Source: Luidia sarsii (lineage: Eukaryota; Echinodermata; Asteroidea; Paxillosida; Luidiidae). Taken from it: 64,000 bases of DNA. The stretch lies in the NCBI GenBank assembly GCA_949987565.1, contig OX465104.1:4927248-4991247 (forward strand). The letters are read 5' to 3'. Position numbers and translations under genes: made by a program. The notes under the pieces were generated by a model. It did no database searches, was not told the DNA's origin, and saw only the letters and a list, made by a program, of their open reading frames with translations. Of this stretch, positions 26,601 through 35,271 are shown piece by piece; position 1 is the first letter of the stretch, and every line of letters begins with the position of its first letter.

Positions 26601-28646
26601 CCGTTCGCACTACGAGAATAATCGCGATTTGAATCGTAATTAAAAAAACTCCTTTTTTTGGGGTCGTGTCCACAGAGGCCAAAAAATCACGTCGCGAAAA
26701 AAAGCAATTGTGGTCAAATGGTGGGTGTGTCCTCTAGGGTGGCCCAAGCAGAGAGACATATAAACAAGCACGGCACTTCCTGTCAATCAGAGCGTGAGTG
26801 GTGCATTGTGGGATAAGAAAACCTGACCAGTGCGATTTGGCAGAGCGTTCCCATACACCAAGTTGCATAAAACGCAATTATTTGAAAAAAAATCACTTTA
26901 AGTGGAGTGCGAATCGCCATTAAAATCCCACTAATAATCGCATTTATTGTGTCCACAGACGCAAAAAAAAAAGTGGAGCTTGGATCGCAATTTGAATCGC
27001 GTTTATTTGGTGTAATCTACAGAATCGAGTGAAGGATTCGGTCTGGTTCTACTCACAGGTGTGACTCTGTCCTTGTGTTGCTGTTACTCTCATTACTGCT
27101 GTGTGTACTGTGTGTACTGCTGATGCTGGAATTACTGGGGCTGGTTACCAGACTGAGTCCAGTGGTGACTGGCATGGTGTCCACACAGGGCTCAAAATCA
27201 TTCTCCTGAGGCGGACCAATGCGGGCCAAGTCTAGCTTCAGGGAAGGTTTGCTTCGCTCGTCTGCAACGCGACAAAGTCAAGATAACCAAGCTTCAATAA
27301 TTTATAATCTCTACAACAATTTGGTGCTTGCATCGAAATGAAAGTAGGGGGTGTGATCCCTGGAGATATATACGGCAGTTAATGGTTGAATTGCGTCTGA
27401 CTGGTGATCCCACCCCAGCATAGTTGACTACAGTTGAACGTCGCTATAACGATCATCCATGAGAATAGTTTGGAATAGCGATCGTTCGTTATGACGGTTG
27501 TAGCCACATATTGTGTATACAAAAATCGGGAGCCAAAGGGCATGTTCGTCATGTTATAGCCAAATGTTCAGTATATTGGCTTTCATTATATTGACGTTCC
27601 ACTGTATTTGGGAAGGCCACCATCTAAGGGCTGGATAGCTCAGATGGGAAGAGCACTGGTACGCAAAACCAGAGGTCTTGGGTTAAGATCCTGGACTTCC
27701 TGGTCCAGTCAAAGTTTTCTGTGCCAATTATTTTTTTTCAAATTGCTCAAAAGTTCAATTTGTTTGACTCAATATAATCTCAAGATATGCAAAAATGCCT
27801 CTTACTGACTAAAATGACCAAAATGCAAAATGTATACCAAAATTGTGGAGGACCTGATTGTTTCGATCCTTGCACTAGCACTTTAGCAGGACCTTTCTAA
27901 AAAGCTGTATCCACTTTGTGTGATTCCCAAACAGCTATAGCCAGGTTTACTGTTAAGTGTTAACAACTGTTGTCTACATCTGAATTAAAATGGGGGGTGG
28001 GATCCAAAGTTCAAAATAAAAGATTATAAAAAAAAATATTAGTTGATTGGTTCATTAATCATGAGTAATAACTAATAAATAGAAGAAGTAGCAAACATTG
28101 AAGGCTGCAGTAGGCATTGACCTCCTGTACTACAACTGTCTTCAAGCAATTTATGTTTAAATTCTAAGTTTGCTATCACTTCATCCCTCAATTAATTCGG
28201 CTAGTTGAAATTAAATGAAAAATGGTATTTTATAAAGTACAACTTAAGTTACGAGTATTCAATGTCATGGAATAATTACACAGCTGTAATATCACTTTTG
28301 ATCAATAATATCGTGACTATTCGTGCAAAATCAGACGCTTATCTTATCAGGAACTGTAACTTTTCATAATAATATGACAGAGACAAAATTGTGTAGGCCT
28401 ACGGGTTGCTGACAAGTGACATGATGCGAATTGCGATGTACGTTTTTGTTTTACCAAAAACGATGGACCCCAATTTAATCCTCTACAATGCACTGACAAA
28501 CCACTTTTGACAGATAGGTAAGGGCTTACATATCACATCAGGTCAAAATTAGTCAATTTGTCGAAAATTGCGGGCGTTTAGGACGAAAAAACGAGGATGA
28601 AAAGGACCCGATTTTATGACTCACCGTTGATTCCGCGATACGCCAT
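17556..28646 (-). CDS. MAP2K4: Dual-specificity MAP kinase kinase 4 (MKK4/SEK1), complete
   Basis: Twelve exons (28625-28646, 27057-27261, 25357-25417, 24597-24710, 23658-23777, 22350-22469, 21742-21793, 20722-20849, 19954-20031, 18589-18737, 18219-18264, 17556-17672) join without a phase break into 404 codons including stop, close to the 399 residues of human MAP2K4. MKK4 phosphorylates JNK and p38 in the cytosol after activation by MAP3Ks. Visible: docking site KPSLKLDLARIG (12-23), Gly-rich loop GRGAFGSV (112-119), Lys134, HRDVKPSN (Asp232), DFG (250-252), activation-loop sites Ser260 and Thr264 in SIAKT, APE equivalent PERID, and a DVD-type docking C-tail. It is divergent from the peroxidase gene. 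The start rests on a short 22-nt first exon with a good ATG context; this is the least certain part. Confidence 0.95.
17770..18130 (-). repeat. Minisatellite from Penelope 3' UTR, in MAP2K4 intron 11
   Basis: Four units of about 70 bp (GATCCCTTCCCTACTGC...CTGGTCTGTCTACCAGC) followed by CTGCCTTTGAGGAAGATCC. The sequence is that of the Penelope 3' UTR, amplified in tandem. Confidence 0.7.
18219..18264 (-). CDS. MAP2K4: MAP2K4 exon 11
   Basis: 46 nt micro-exon: CLTKVEKERPKYNRLL, including the conserved Arg of subdomain XI. Confidence 0.92.
18589..18737 (-). CDS. MAP2K4: MAP2K4 exon 10
   Basis: ELATGKFPYPKWNSVFDQL followed by AQVVKGPPP, diagnostic of MKK4 rather than MKK3/6 or MKK7. Ends in phase 2. 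Confidence 0.96.
18895..19029. mobile_element. Miniature Penelope hairpin with 14-bp target-site duplication
   Basis: Inverted arms GTGGGCCTGACGTTTCGATC...CAGGCCCAC, then the extension TTTGCATTTTGGTAATTTTA on the right. TCAGTGAGAATGTA flanks at 18881-18894 and 19030-19043. It sits in MAP2K4 intron 9, inside a SINE S2 tail. Confidence 0.92.
19044..19205 (-). mobile_element. SINE S2 tail fragments
   Basis: Two diverged tail copies (GAATGTAATTCAATGAGG and CAGTGAGAATGTAATTCAGTG) adjacent to the Penelope hairpin. Confidence 0.5.
19428..19700 (-). pseudogene. Possible LINE ORF2 C-terminal remnant
   Basis: An 86-codon minus-strand frame with EMLRQIWNIRCKVVFDNHKG resembles the C-terminal tail of some L1/Tx1-type non-LTR retroelements. 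No catalytic motif remains and no upstream part was found, so the assignment is weak. Confidence 0.35.
19734..19916. mobile_element. 183-bp inverted-repeat element, sister of 15048-15230
   Basis: CGCAGTGGCTGTTGTTACGG at the left and its complement at the right; same length as the sister copy. Inserted into a T-rich tract, so the target duplication is only a T run. Ends 37 bp from the MAP2K4 exon 9 donor. Confidence 0.85.
19954..20031 (-). CDS. MAP2K4: MAP2K4 exon 9
   Basis: 26 codons, PERIDP...SRQGYDVRSDVWSLGITL, containing the P+1 loop and the invariant Asp of alphaF. Confidence 0.95.
20250..20505 (-). mobile_element. Penelope-like 3' fragment
   Basis: TTTAGTGGGCCTGACGTTTC followed by the 3' UTR (GATACATGTACACGAAGGAA...). 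Truncated before any coding part. In MAP2K4 intron 8. Confidence 0.8.
20722..20849 (-). CDS. MAP2K4: MAP2K4 exon 8 (catalytic and activation loops)
   Basis: Completes HRDVKPSN, then LCDFGISGQLVDSIAKTRDA and GCKPYMA. The Ser and Thr of SIAKT are the activating phosphorylation sites of MKK4. Confidence 0.96.
21742..21793 (-). CDS. MAP2K4: MAP2K4 exon 7
   Basis: 52 nt, TVTALNYLKEELTIIHR, splitting the catalytic-loop Asp codon with the next exon. Confidence 0.93.
21860..22205. repeat. About 82-bp tandem repeat in MAP2K4 intron 6
   Basis: Five units containing GGAACAAGGCTGGCAAACC and GCCAAAATGGCCGACAGTGG. Confidence 0.85.
22350..22469 (-). CDS. MAP2K4: MAP2K4 exon 6
   Basis: 40 codons, phase 0. 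GDCWICMELMDTSLDKFYKF gives the hinge and alphaD; RIPEAILGKVTVS begins alphaE. Confidence 0.95.
22540..22990 (-). mobile_element. tRNA-derived SINE, family S1
   Basis: Minus-strand head GGGCTGGATAGCTCAGATGA (A box) with GGTTTCGGGTTCAAATCCCG (B box), then CCAGTCAAAG. The upstream body holds GGTGTGATCCGTGGAGATAT-like sequence. Part of another tail in the opposite direction precedes it at 22550-22610. Confidence 0.78.
23100..23600 (+). pseudogene. LINE 3' remnant interrupted by a Penelope fragment
   Basis: A frame around 23205-23255 reads RHATSVVTFKSMLKPYV, typical of LINE ORF2 C-termini. The 3' end GCGCTATATAAGGTCAG...TTATTATTATT is a usual LINE tail. The Penelope end segment (23258-23367) lies between the two. 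Confidence 0.55.
23258..23367 (-). mobile_element. Penelope terminal segment, single arm
   Basis: TGATGTACAAAAATGTTGCA...GTGGGCCTGACGTTGCGATC, one arm only, without the inverted partner. Confidence 0.75.
23658..23777 (-). CDS. MAP2K4: MAP2K4 exon 5
   Basis: 40 codons, phase 0. RIRSTVDEKEQKQLLMDLDV and CIIKFYGALFKE cover the alphaC helix and strands beta4-5 of the N-lobe. Confidence 0.95.
23865..24160. repeat. About 120-bp tandem repeat in MAP2K4 intron 4
   Basis: Two and a half units of GGAAAAACTGACTGGGAAC...AATATTTTCTAATAAATT, derived from the tail of SINE S1. Confidence 0.7.
24597..24710 (-). CDS. MAP2K4: MAP2K4 exon 4 (Gly-rich loop)
   Basis: 38 codons, phase 0. DFTAEDL, then GEIGRGAFGSV and the catalytic lysine in MAVK. 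Confidence 0.95.
24835..25160. repeat. About 120-bp tandem repeat in MAP2K4 intron 3
   Basis: Three units with TTTCTAAATTCTGTCAGAAA, AGTTATATTTGA, a TTTTTTTTTTTT run and ACATGACATGC. Confidence 0.75.
25357..25417 (-). CDS. MAP2K4: MAP2K4 exon 3
   Basis: Encodes LDRMRSRSLDSIGKLSISP, matching the conserved segment just before the kinase domain of MKK4. Ends in phase 0 at GTATGT. Confidence 0.9.
25478..25845 (+). mobile_element. SINE S1 copy with nested DNA element
   Basis: Begins GGTGTGATCCCTGG, is interrupted by the element at 25491-25628, and resumes with AGATATACGGCAGTTCATGG and the tRNA-like head GGGCTGGATAGCTCAGATTG. Lies in MAP2K4 intron 2. Confidence 0.82.
25491..25628. mobile_element. 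138-bp inverted-repeat element inside a SINE
   Basis: Ends GGTGGATTTCAC and GTGAAATCGACC; internal CTTACGATG repeats. CCCTGG is duplicated at 25485-25490 and 25629-25634. A second copy at about 31568-31712 lies in the intergenic region. Confidence 0.85.
25845..25995. mobile_element. Penelope hairpin, diverged
   Basis: AAAACTGCTTACTGACTAAAA extension, then TTTTGATCCAAGCAGGACC and the inverted AAGGTCCTGCTAAGATAAAA arm. Confidence 0.65.
26130..26460 (+). mobile_element. Possible LINE 3' UTR
   Basis: Ends with AATAAATGTTGAATTGAATTG, a short tandem tail typical of CR1/L2-type LINEs. No coding remnant seen. Confidence 0.35.
27057..27261 (-). CDS. MAP2K4: MAP2K4 exon 2
   Basis: Encodes the MAPK docking site (KPSLKLDLARIG) and a Ser/Thr/Asn-rich linker with THSTHSS. 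Acceptor TTGCAG, donor GTGAGT, ends in phase 2. Confidence 0.88.
27340..27740 (+). mobile_element. SINE S1 copy
   Basis: GGTGTGATCCCTGGAGATAT, the tRNA-like head GGGCTGGATAGCTCAGATGG and CCTGGTCCAGTCAAAGTTTT. An unrelated 170-bp stretch (27430-27600) splits the body. Confidence 0.75.
27785..27900 (-). mobile_element. Penelope terminal fragment
   Basis: TGCAAAAATGCCTCTTACTGAC...TTGTTTCGATCCTTGC and AGCAGGACCTTTCT; decayed. Confidence 0.6.
28625..28646 (-). CDS. MAP2K4: MAP2K4 exon 1 (start codon)
   Basis: Codes for MAYRGIN plus one base, with AAAATGG start context and a GTGAGT donor. Phase 1 fits the next acceptor. Being short, it could be wrong; an upstream start cannot be excluded. Confidence 0.65.
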
Positions 28647-29204
28647 TTTGGATGACTAGCGCAGGGGTCAACTGAGGTCGCAATGACAGGCCCTGGAATA
28701 GACTTGTCTGCCAGTCCTTCCAATGAAAATAAAATTATCATTTACGCAAGCTCATCTTGTTCTTAATGTTTTATGGGATTGCTTTAAGTGTATGCGAACT
28801 CGCGAGTGGTGAGTCAGCCGTATAGAATTACCTGTAAGCAGTGGAGGCTGCAAGTGCAAGAGATACAATTATTGAAGAGAAAAACTTGATGCCGCAAATA
28901 ACGATGCAAATGAAGGTTTCACCATGAGACGAATCTATTTCAAATGGAGAATCAAAATATTGTTCAACCTTATTCAAAGATTATTTTAGCTTTGTATAAA
29001 CTGTTAGCAAAAATACGATTAGTTAATTAATCCAATTTAAAATTTGCCTTTGTGTCCGTGAACTAAGGGGGGAAGCATATTAAATCTAGAAGTAATGTAA
29101 ATACATGTGTAGTGACATGTACATGTACATGTTTCTATCTGCTAACCTCATAACTGTACAATGTGGTAATAAATAACCAAACGCATGAATCTCAAAAACT
29201 TATA

Positions 29205-29340
29205 GGGCCCGACGTTTCGATCCTAACAGGACCATTCTCAAAGGCAGATTGACGAAGACGAAAAACAGATAAGAAAGGGATGAGTAAAGATAGGGACGAG
29301 AGAGGATGGACAAGAGAAAAAGATCTACTTGTCAGTAAGG
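29205..29340 (-). mobile_element. Penelope-like 3' fragment
   Basis: TAGGGCCCGACGTTTCGATC then diverged 3'-UTR sequence (AGAAAGGGATGAGTAAAG). Confidence 0.65.
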
Positions 29341-29532
29341 CAAAAGGACAGGTCCCAGTTTATTCTGACTAGTTGCCCACCCATTTTTCGTGCGCATTAG
29401 GGTTTTTTGTCCACTGTACAAAGTTTAAATGCCATTGAGGCAGCAGCCCGTTGCTGACTGGCGTGACCTTTTATTTCCACAGGTGCTTTCAAAATAAATA
29501 AAAAACCAAAGAAGGATTTGCTGAATCTATAA

Positions 29533-30082
29533 ATTCAAGGCCCAATACAACAATCTGAATCTAGATCGCAAAACATCGAAGTCCACATATTATTTCCTTC
29601 TAAGTTCTAATTTAAAACACATAATAATTATTATGTAGATGGTCGTGATAGAATCCCCATGTTGAAATCTTACGGTGTGGGATGTTGTACGATTCTTCAT
29701 CGACAAATAGTGTATTACTCGCGAGTAATAAACTATTTCTTAAACTACAGAACGGTGCGAAAACCATGACGTTTATTTTACCTTCTTCTCATTTCTCAGA
29801 TTACCATTTTGAGGTAAAATCTTCGCAGGATTTTTTTTTTAATGTTTAATGGTTTAAAGTGATATACAAAAATGTTGCAAACTGCTTACTGACTAAAATT
29901 ACCAAAATGTAAATCTTAAAATTTAGTGGGCCTGACGTTTCGATCCTAGCAGGACCTTTCTCTGCCTTTGAGAAAGGTCCTGCTAGGATCGAAACGTCAG
30001 GCCAACTAAATTTTTAGGTTTAATGGTTTAACACACAAAGTCTGTTGTGTGGCAATCTTTTGACCTTTACCGATGTTCCATA
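29533..30082. mobile_element. TTAAAGGCCC-family inverted-repeat element, interrupted
   Basis: Diverged copy of 13224-13603. It shares TTTATTACTCGCGAGT.ATAAAC and the GTTTAATGGTTTAA...GTGTGGCAATC stretch, split by the Penelope hairpin. Confidence 0.8.
29858..30017. mobile_element. Miniature Penelope hairpin with 14-bp duplication and known empty site
   Basis: Extension AGTGATATACAAAAATGTTG..., then arms GTGGGCCTGACGTTTCGATC and CGAAACGTCAGGCC, ending AAATTTTTAG. GTTTAATGGTTTAA occurs at 29844-29857 and 30018-30031, and once at 13536-13549 in the uninterrupted relative. Confidence 0.95.
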
Positions 30083-31567
30083 ATTCAGCATCCTAAACTG
30101 CCCGGATTCTCTCGGACTCAAAAGGTGTCGGGAACAACCACTTGAAATATTGTCGATTAGATCTCATTTGCACTGGAGGATGTGGAATATCTATAATCTC
30201 TGTTCATCTAAACCATCTGTGGGATTTTTCAACGTACCTTGTTTTGTCCCTCCAACGAAGAAATACGCACTATCTCACAAATAATATTTCTCTAAGAAAT
30301 ATGTAGGCCCTAGGCCTATATTAACTTACCTTAGAATGAATATTGCGGTAAGAATTGTTTCGATAATGAAAAATGGAAAGAAAACTGACAGGACCGGGAC
30401 TTGAACTAATAAATTAAGCAAAGGTTTGAACGACCAATGGATTAGATGATTGTTTAAGGCATTTTATCTTTTATTTATTTTTAATAAAAAAAACACAATT
30501 TTGATTCACTTGGGAGCTGCAAGGCTCCATTTATTACTTTCCATTCCATACACAATACCAAAAAACATCACGTAACACAATAATATTATGTTAAATATTT
30601 ATACAAGTTGTAGACTTAAAAATGAGTGCAAATTATTCAGCAAGTGAGCGTCTACATTTAGAAAGGTTTCACACAAAAGTCAGTTTGAAGTTAAATTTAA
30701 AGAAAAAGCCAAAATCAACGTTGTGACTCCCTGAATGGAGGATATTAGGCCTATTACACACTCATTATATCACGCATTTTAGCACACGGATCCTATCATG
30801 GTCCTATATAAGATCCACATACTTTACACAAGTAGCAATTCCAATGTTCTGCTTTTTAGAAAGGTCCTCCTATAGGATCAAAACGTCATGCCCTGCTAAT
30901 TTTTGAGATTTTTGGTAATGATATGAAAAGATTTGACCCAATATTTTAATTCCCAGATTTAGTTGATGAAAATGGCCACTGAAATGGATTCCATGCCATC
31001 ACCGGTACAATCACTCCAGACATTTTGGAAGACAAGCCGCAAAGAGCTTGTTTTGGAGCTATTTTGAAAAAAATAATTTGCCACTGTCGGACCTGTCAAA
31101 AGAGATTTTGACCCCCCAAAAAATGGATTTCTCGGATTGGCGTGAAAATAGCCCCTTGAGTCCATTCAACCGTGATTCCGCCACCGGTACAATAATTCCA
31201 GACATTTTGGAGCGAGAGTAAAGAACTTTGGATTTTGGCTCTATTTTGAACACATTTTTATACTGCCGGACCTGTCAAAACTATTTTTAGTCAGCAAGCA
31301 GTTTGATGGAAGGCCCACCTCGAACTCCGTCCGTCCTTTTTATAGTATGGATATAGCCTTGTCCAATGCGGTCTCTCCGATACAGTACGGCTGATGGCAG
31401 AGATCTGGGCCATTGGGCCAAACGCACGCAAACTGCGGCGCAACTGCATTATACCACGCCGGGTGTAAGCTGTACACGGCACGCAGACCGCGCCGCTGCC
31501 ATACCACACTCAGTAAAAGTATGTGTGCGTACAAGACTGTACGAGCCTGTACGCAGCCTGTCCTGTA

Positions 31568-31712
31568 GTCGATTTCACCAAACCCATCGTAACTTACGAT
31601 CAATGGCAAGACGATGAGCCATGCACAGAAACTACACGGCCTATCACAGCTTACGATGGGTAATCCATCGTAAGTTGAGTTACGATGCATCGTAAGGCTT
31701 TGTGAAATCCAC
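31568..31712. mobile_element. Inverted-repeat element, relative of 25491-25628
   Basis: CGATTTCACCAAACCCATCG at the left, CGTAAGGCTTTGTGAAATCC at the right, with CTTACGATGGGTAATCCATC inside. Confidence 0.75.
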
Positions 31713-32154
31713 CCCAGCTGACCGCCCTTGAGTTGCGGACCAGCAAGACAAGACGCTCACACGACATATCAATACGCACGCAAGTTACGGGCGGAGAAAG
31801 GTGCACAGCGTCCGTAAGCTATGAGCGGATCAATGGGGCTGCATTTCCGCAAGGGCGTTGCGCCAATCAGCATACCATTTTCTGAAATCCGGATTTTGAT
31901 TTATATGAATCGGCGACCAACGACTTCAATGGTCAAGGCTAGGACCGTTCCATCAGCCACCGGAACGCGCAACCGAGATTCATGGGGATTAGCAACTCCG
32001 CTGATCAACCGATCAATTAGCATAGACCCTAATGACTGTACGCCCTTGGCCTATTGCGAATAATGTTCGCCCCTTTGTGTTACTTGCAATACATTATCTT
32101 CGTGCAGAAACAAAACTATTATATCTTAACAATAATTTATACTACTTTTCTTAA

Positions 32155-32370
32155 AAGTTAGAGGGCCTGACGTTTTGATCCAAGCAGGACCAAAAGTTAG
32201 AGGGCCTGACGTTTCGATCCTAGCAGGACCAACAGTTAGAGGGCCGGACGTTTCGATCCTAGCAGGACCTTTCTCAAAGGTCCTGCTAGGATCGAAACGT
32301 CAGGCCCTCTAACTTTTCAGATTTATTATTGCATGTCATTTTAGTCAGTGAGCAGATTGCAGCATTTGTT
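32155..32370. mobile_element. Penelope core trimer plus inverted arm
   Basis: Three direct copies of AGTTAGAGGGCCTGACGTTT.GATCC.AGCAGGACC in tandem (about 40-bp spacing), then one inverted copy ending GGCCCTCTAACTTTTCAG and the TTTTAGTCAGTGAGCAG extension. Confidence 0.85.
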
Positions 32371-33404
32371 TTTGTATTTACTTCAATACTACTTTTAAGC
32401 GAATATTGCTTTCCAATAGTTTGACTTCAATTTCAACAATCCCGACGTCGACAAGACTTATGAATAATAATTATTGCCTCGACGGGAAGTGCCATTAATA
32501 TTTCACAATTTTTTTTTTCAATTACAATAGATGGGGAATTTTGAATAAATTATCTACGGCCTTCGCTTAACGGCTGTTCAGGCTCGACCGTACACATATA
32601 ACCAGTATCCACTTCATTACGGGTTCGACGCAGAGGACGGGTAGCGACGAAATTGACGGTTAAATTAGATTTCCTTGGGTACTTTAATTCAGACCAGCAT
32701 TTTCTCCCAGAGAGGCAAGAATCGTACCGTGTTGTCGTTACATACACTCAAATGCTCCTCGAGTTCTGAATCTAATCATCATTTTTGATTAAAACTAGAA
32801 ATTTGACAATTATCTCGTCGATTGGTATCTTTTGGAGTGTCAAAATGAAGGATGCGTTGTTTTAATTAAAGAATGCGTCGAGTGCAAATGAACTGGCAAT
32901 AAAATACAACTTCAGGAAACCAATCCGGCCTCGTTTTACCCCCAAAATAGACACAATTGTTAAGATGTTTTTAAATTTTACATGTAATTTGTGACTTTTT
33001 ATATCGGTTCTCAAAACTTCCTGTTTTGTTCACAAGCGGTGACAATAGGCCCTAAATCTGATTACGACTGAATAATTGAGCCCGCTTATTTCAAACCCCA
33101 TGGCCTTGCAAGTGATTAACAATCATTCACGTCTCCACTAAGTGCCTCGTATACACACACGACTCTCCAATGAAATTCCTTGTTTGTTTCGAAACCCAAT
33201 TCACATTAAAAACCTCCAATGCGATTGGACAGTGCGGGGAGCAGCTTTTGAACTCTCGTCCAATGAGCAGGCACATTTCAACTCACCAAAAACATCTCCA
33301 AACCCACTCTGGTAACCAATTTTGATTTTAGGAAAAAGATTAATAATTCATCACTGGAAGCGTTTTACAACCGCTTTCAATGTATTATATTAAATCCTCG
33401 ACGC

Positions 33405-33412
33405 TATAAAAG
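33405..33412 (+). promoter_or_regulatory. TATA box of the peroxidase gene
   Basis: TATAAAAG lies 122 bp upstream of the ATG. A pyrimidine-CA initiator-like TTCAGTATTCAGCC is about 30 bp downstream, so transcription probably starts near 33437-33445, giving a 5' UTR of about 85-90 nt. Confidence 0.65.
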
Positions 33413-33526
33413 AGCAGACACTATACACTATAATTCAGTATTCAGCCACAGCCAGCGATAGTTGTGCTGACATCTCTTGGTCTCTCTCACATTATACACG
33501 CATATCGAAGAGCCGAGGACGCCACG

Positions 33527-33534
33527 ATGATAAG
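33527..33534 (+). CDS. Peroxidase exon 1 (start codon)
   Basis: Eight coding nt (ATGATAAG) before a GTTAGT donor; joins the next exon as MIR-FLLLG. Chosen because it restores a signal peptide in phase and lies just downstream of a TATA box. Confidence 0.8.
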
Positions 33535-35238
33535 GTTAGTGCGCTTGGGACATTGCAATAATAATTATTATCATATACCAACCCATCCATTATTGCTCAT
33601 TGTATACTGTGTGCAACATACTAGTGCATGACTGCATTGCTATTGACCAGTTCTTGCAGGAGGTGAACAGAGTCTGTTGGTATAACCGCAAAGTTTAAGA
33701 GACGTACACGAACATGTGTTTGTACAGTGTTTGTAAGCCGCGTTTCCACTGGACTAACATTTAACCGAGACGATGGTTAAATTTCCAATAGTCAAATTTG
33801 ACCGTCGTTCCCACTTGGACTTTTGAGTCGGTCAATTTAACCGAGATGATGGTTAAAGTAACCGAGCTGGCAAAACATATTTGTGCACAGTGCATGTACG
33901 CCGGGTCGCGTTTTACCGAGTGGTGCGTTTCCACATGGACTAATCGTAGTCTCGGTTACTTTGACCAAAATAAGTCCAGTGGAAACGCAGCTTTTCAGAG
34001 ATTTGAAGGTTTTCACAGTGAGAATATAGCAGAGTAAGTGATCGGTTTGCGGTAACCGGCCATGCAATTTCTCTTTTGTGAGTGTCTGTTGTTTCGGTTC
34101 TTTTCAGAACCACACATACTCACCCAATAAAAAAATGCACGGTGTTACCGCAAACCTATTTTTGCTGTTGTATGGTTACTCATTTACTTCCATTTGAACC
34201 CACACTTATTGTTTTGCAATATTTGCAATGAATTGCCATGCTAGTCCATCCATTAATGCTGTAGGGCCTATGCTGTGATGCAACACAATATTGCATAACT
34301 GCATTGCTGTTGACCATGGTCAGTTCTTGCAGGAGCTGGAAAAAGTCTAATTGCAGAACTCCGAAAGTTTAAAAGAGACCGACATTTCGGTGTATGGTTA
34401 CACATTTACTTCAACTGGGCCTATACTGATTGTCTTGTGCATAGCTATATACACTCACGGTTCCCCAGGACTTTGGGGATAAGCCTAACTCTTTTCATAT
34501 CTCAAACTTTAGTGGGCCTGACGTTTCGATCCTAGCGCGACCTTTCTCAGAGGCAGAGCACTCTGCCTTTGAGAAAGGTCCTGCTAGGATCGAAACGTCA
34601 GGCCCACTAAATTTTGAGATTTGCATTTTGGCAATTTTAGTCAGTAAGCAGTTTGCAACATTTGTGTATATCTCTTTTCATATTTCTTCAACATTTTCAT
34701 ATTAATTTTTTTTGTGTTCACTCCTCCACACTTCTCTCTTTGATCTTTCCCCCTCTTCTTACTAATCCCTTTCCCACTCCCTTCCGGCTTTGATCTCACC
34801 CTACTAGCTTTACTCTTTGTCCTTTGTTTGTCATCGATGTCCTATTCACTCTCTACCCCCTCTTGTATCTGTTTTGTCCTTGTCACACTGCCTTTGAGAA
34901 AGGTCCTGCTAGGATCGAAGCGTCCGACGGTCAGACCCACTAAAGTTTGAGATTCCCTCAATATGTTTTATAATTTTTGGGAATTCTACACACCAGTGTT
35001 GTCTAAAATTAGAAGATAACCTATTTCTTTGCAGTGTATTTTTTGTGGGTAATTATTTTATCAGCCAAACTTTGAAGAGAACTTTGATTTTCTTCTCTCC
35101 AGGTTTTTGTTGTTGGGGGTGCTTGTGTCGGTCGCTGTCAGCGATCTCTTCCAAGATGCCGAAGACATCAGGGCCGTGGGCAACATGGAGGATCTTCTCT
35201 TCAAGGAGGAGAAGGAGATGGCCTACTCCAATCCCGAG

Positions 35239-35271
<33 letters not shown>

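Larger units (their letters stand above)
28647..33404. other. Intergenic region between the divergent MAP2K4 and peroxidase genes
   Basis: No exons found over 4.7 kb. Contains a Penelope fragment (29205-29340), the interrupted inverted-repeat element (29533-30082), a Penelope arm (30855-30915), a 150-bp element (31568-31712) and the Penelope core multimer (32155-32370). The last 900 bp before the peroxidase promoter are largely unique. Confidence 0.6.
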
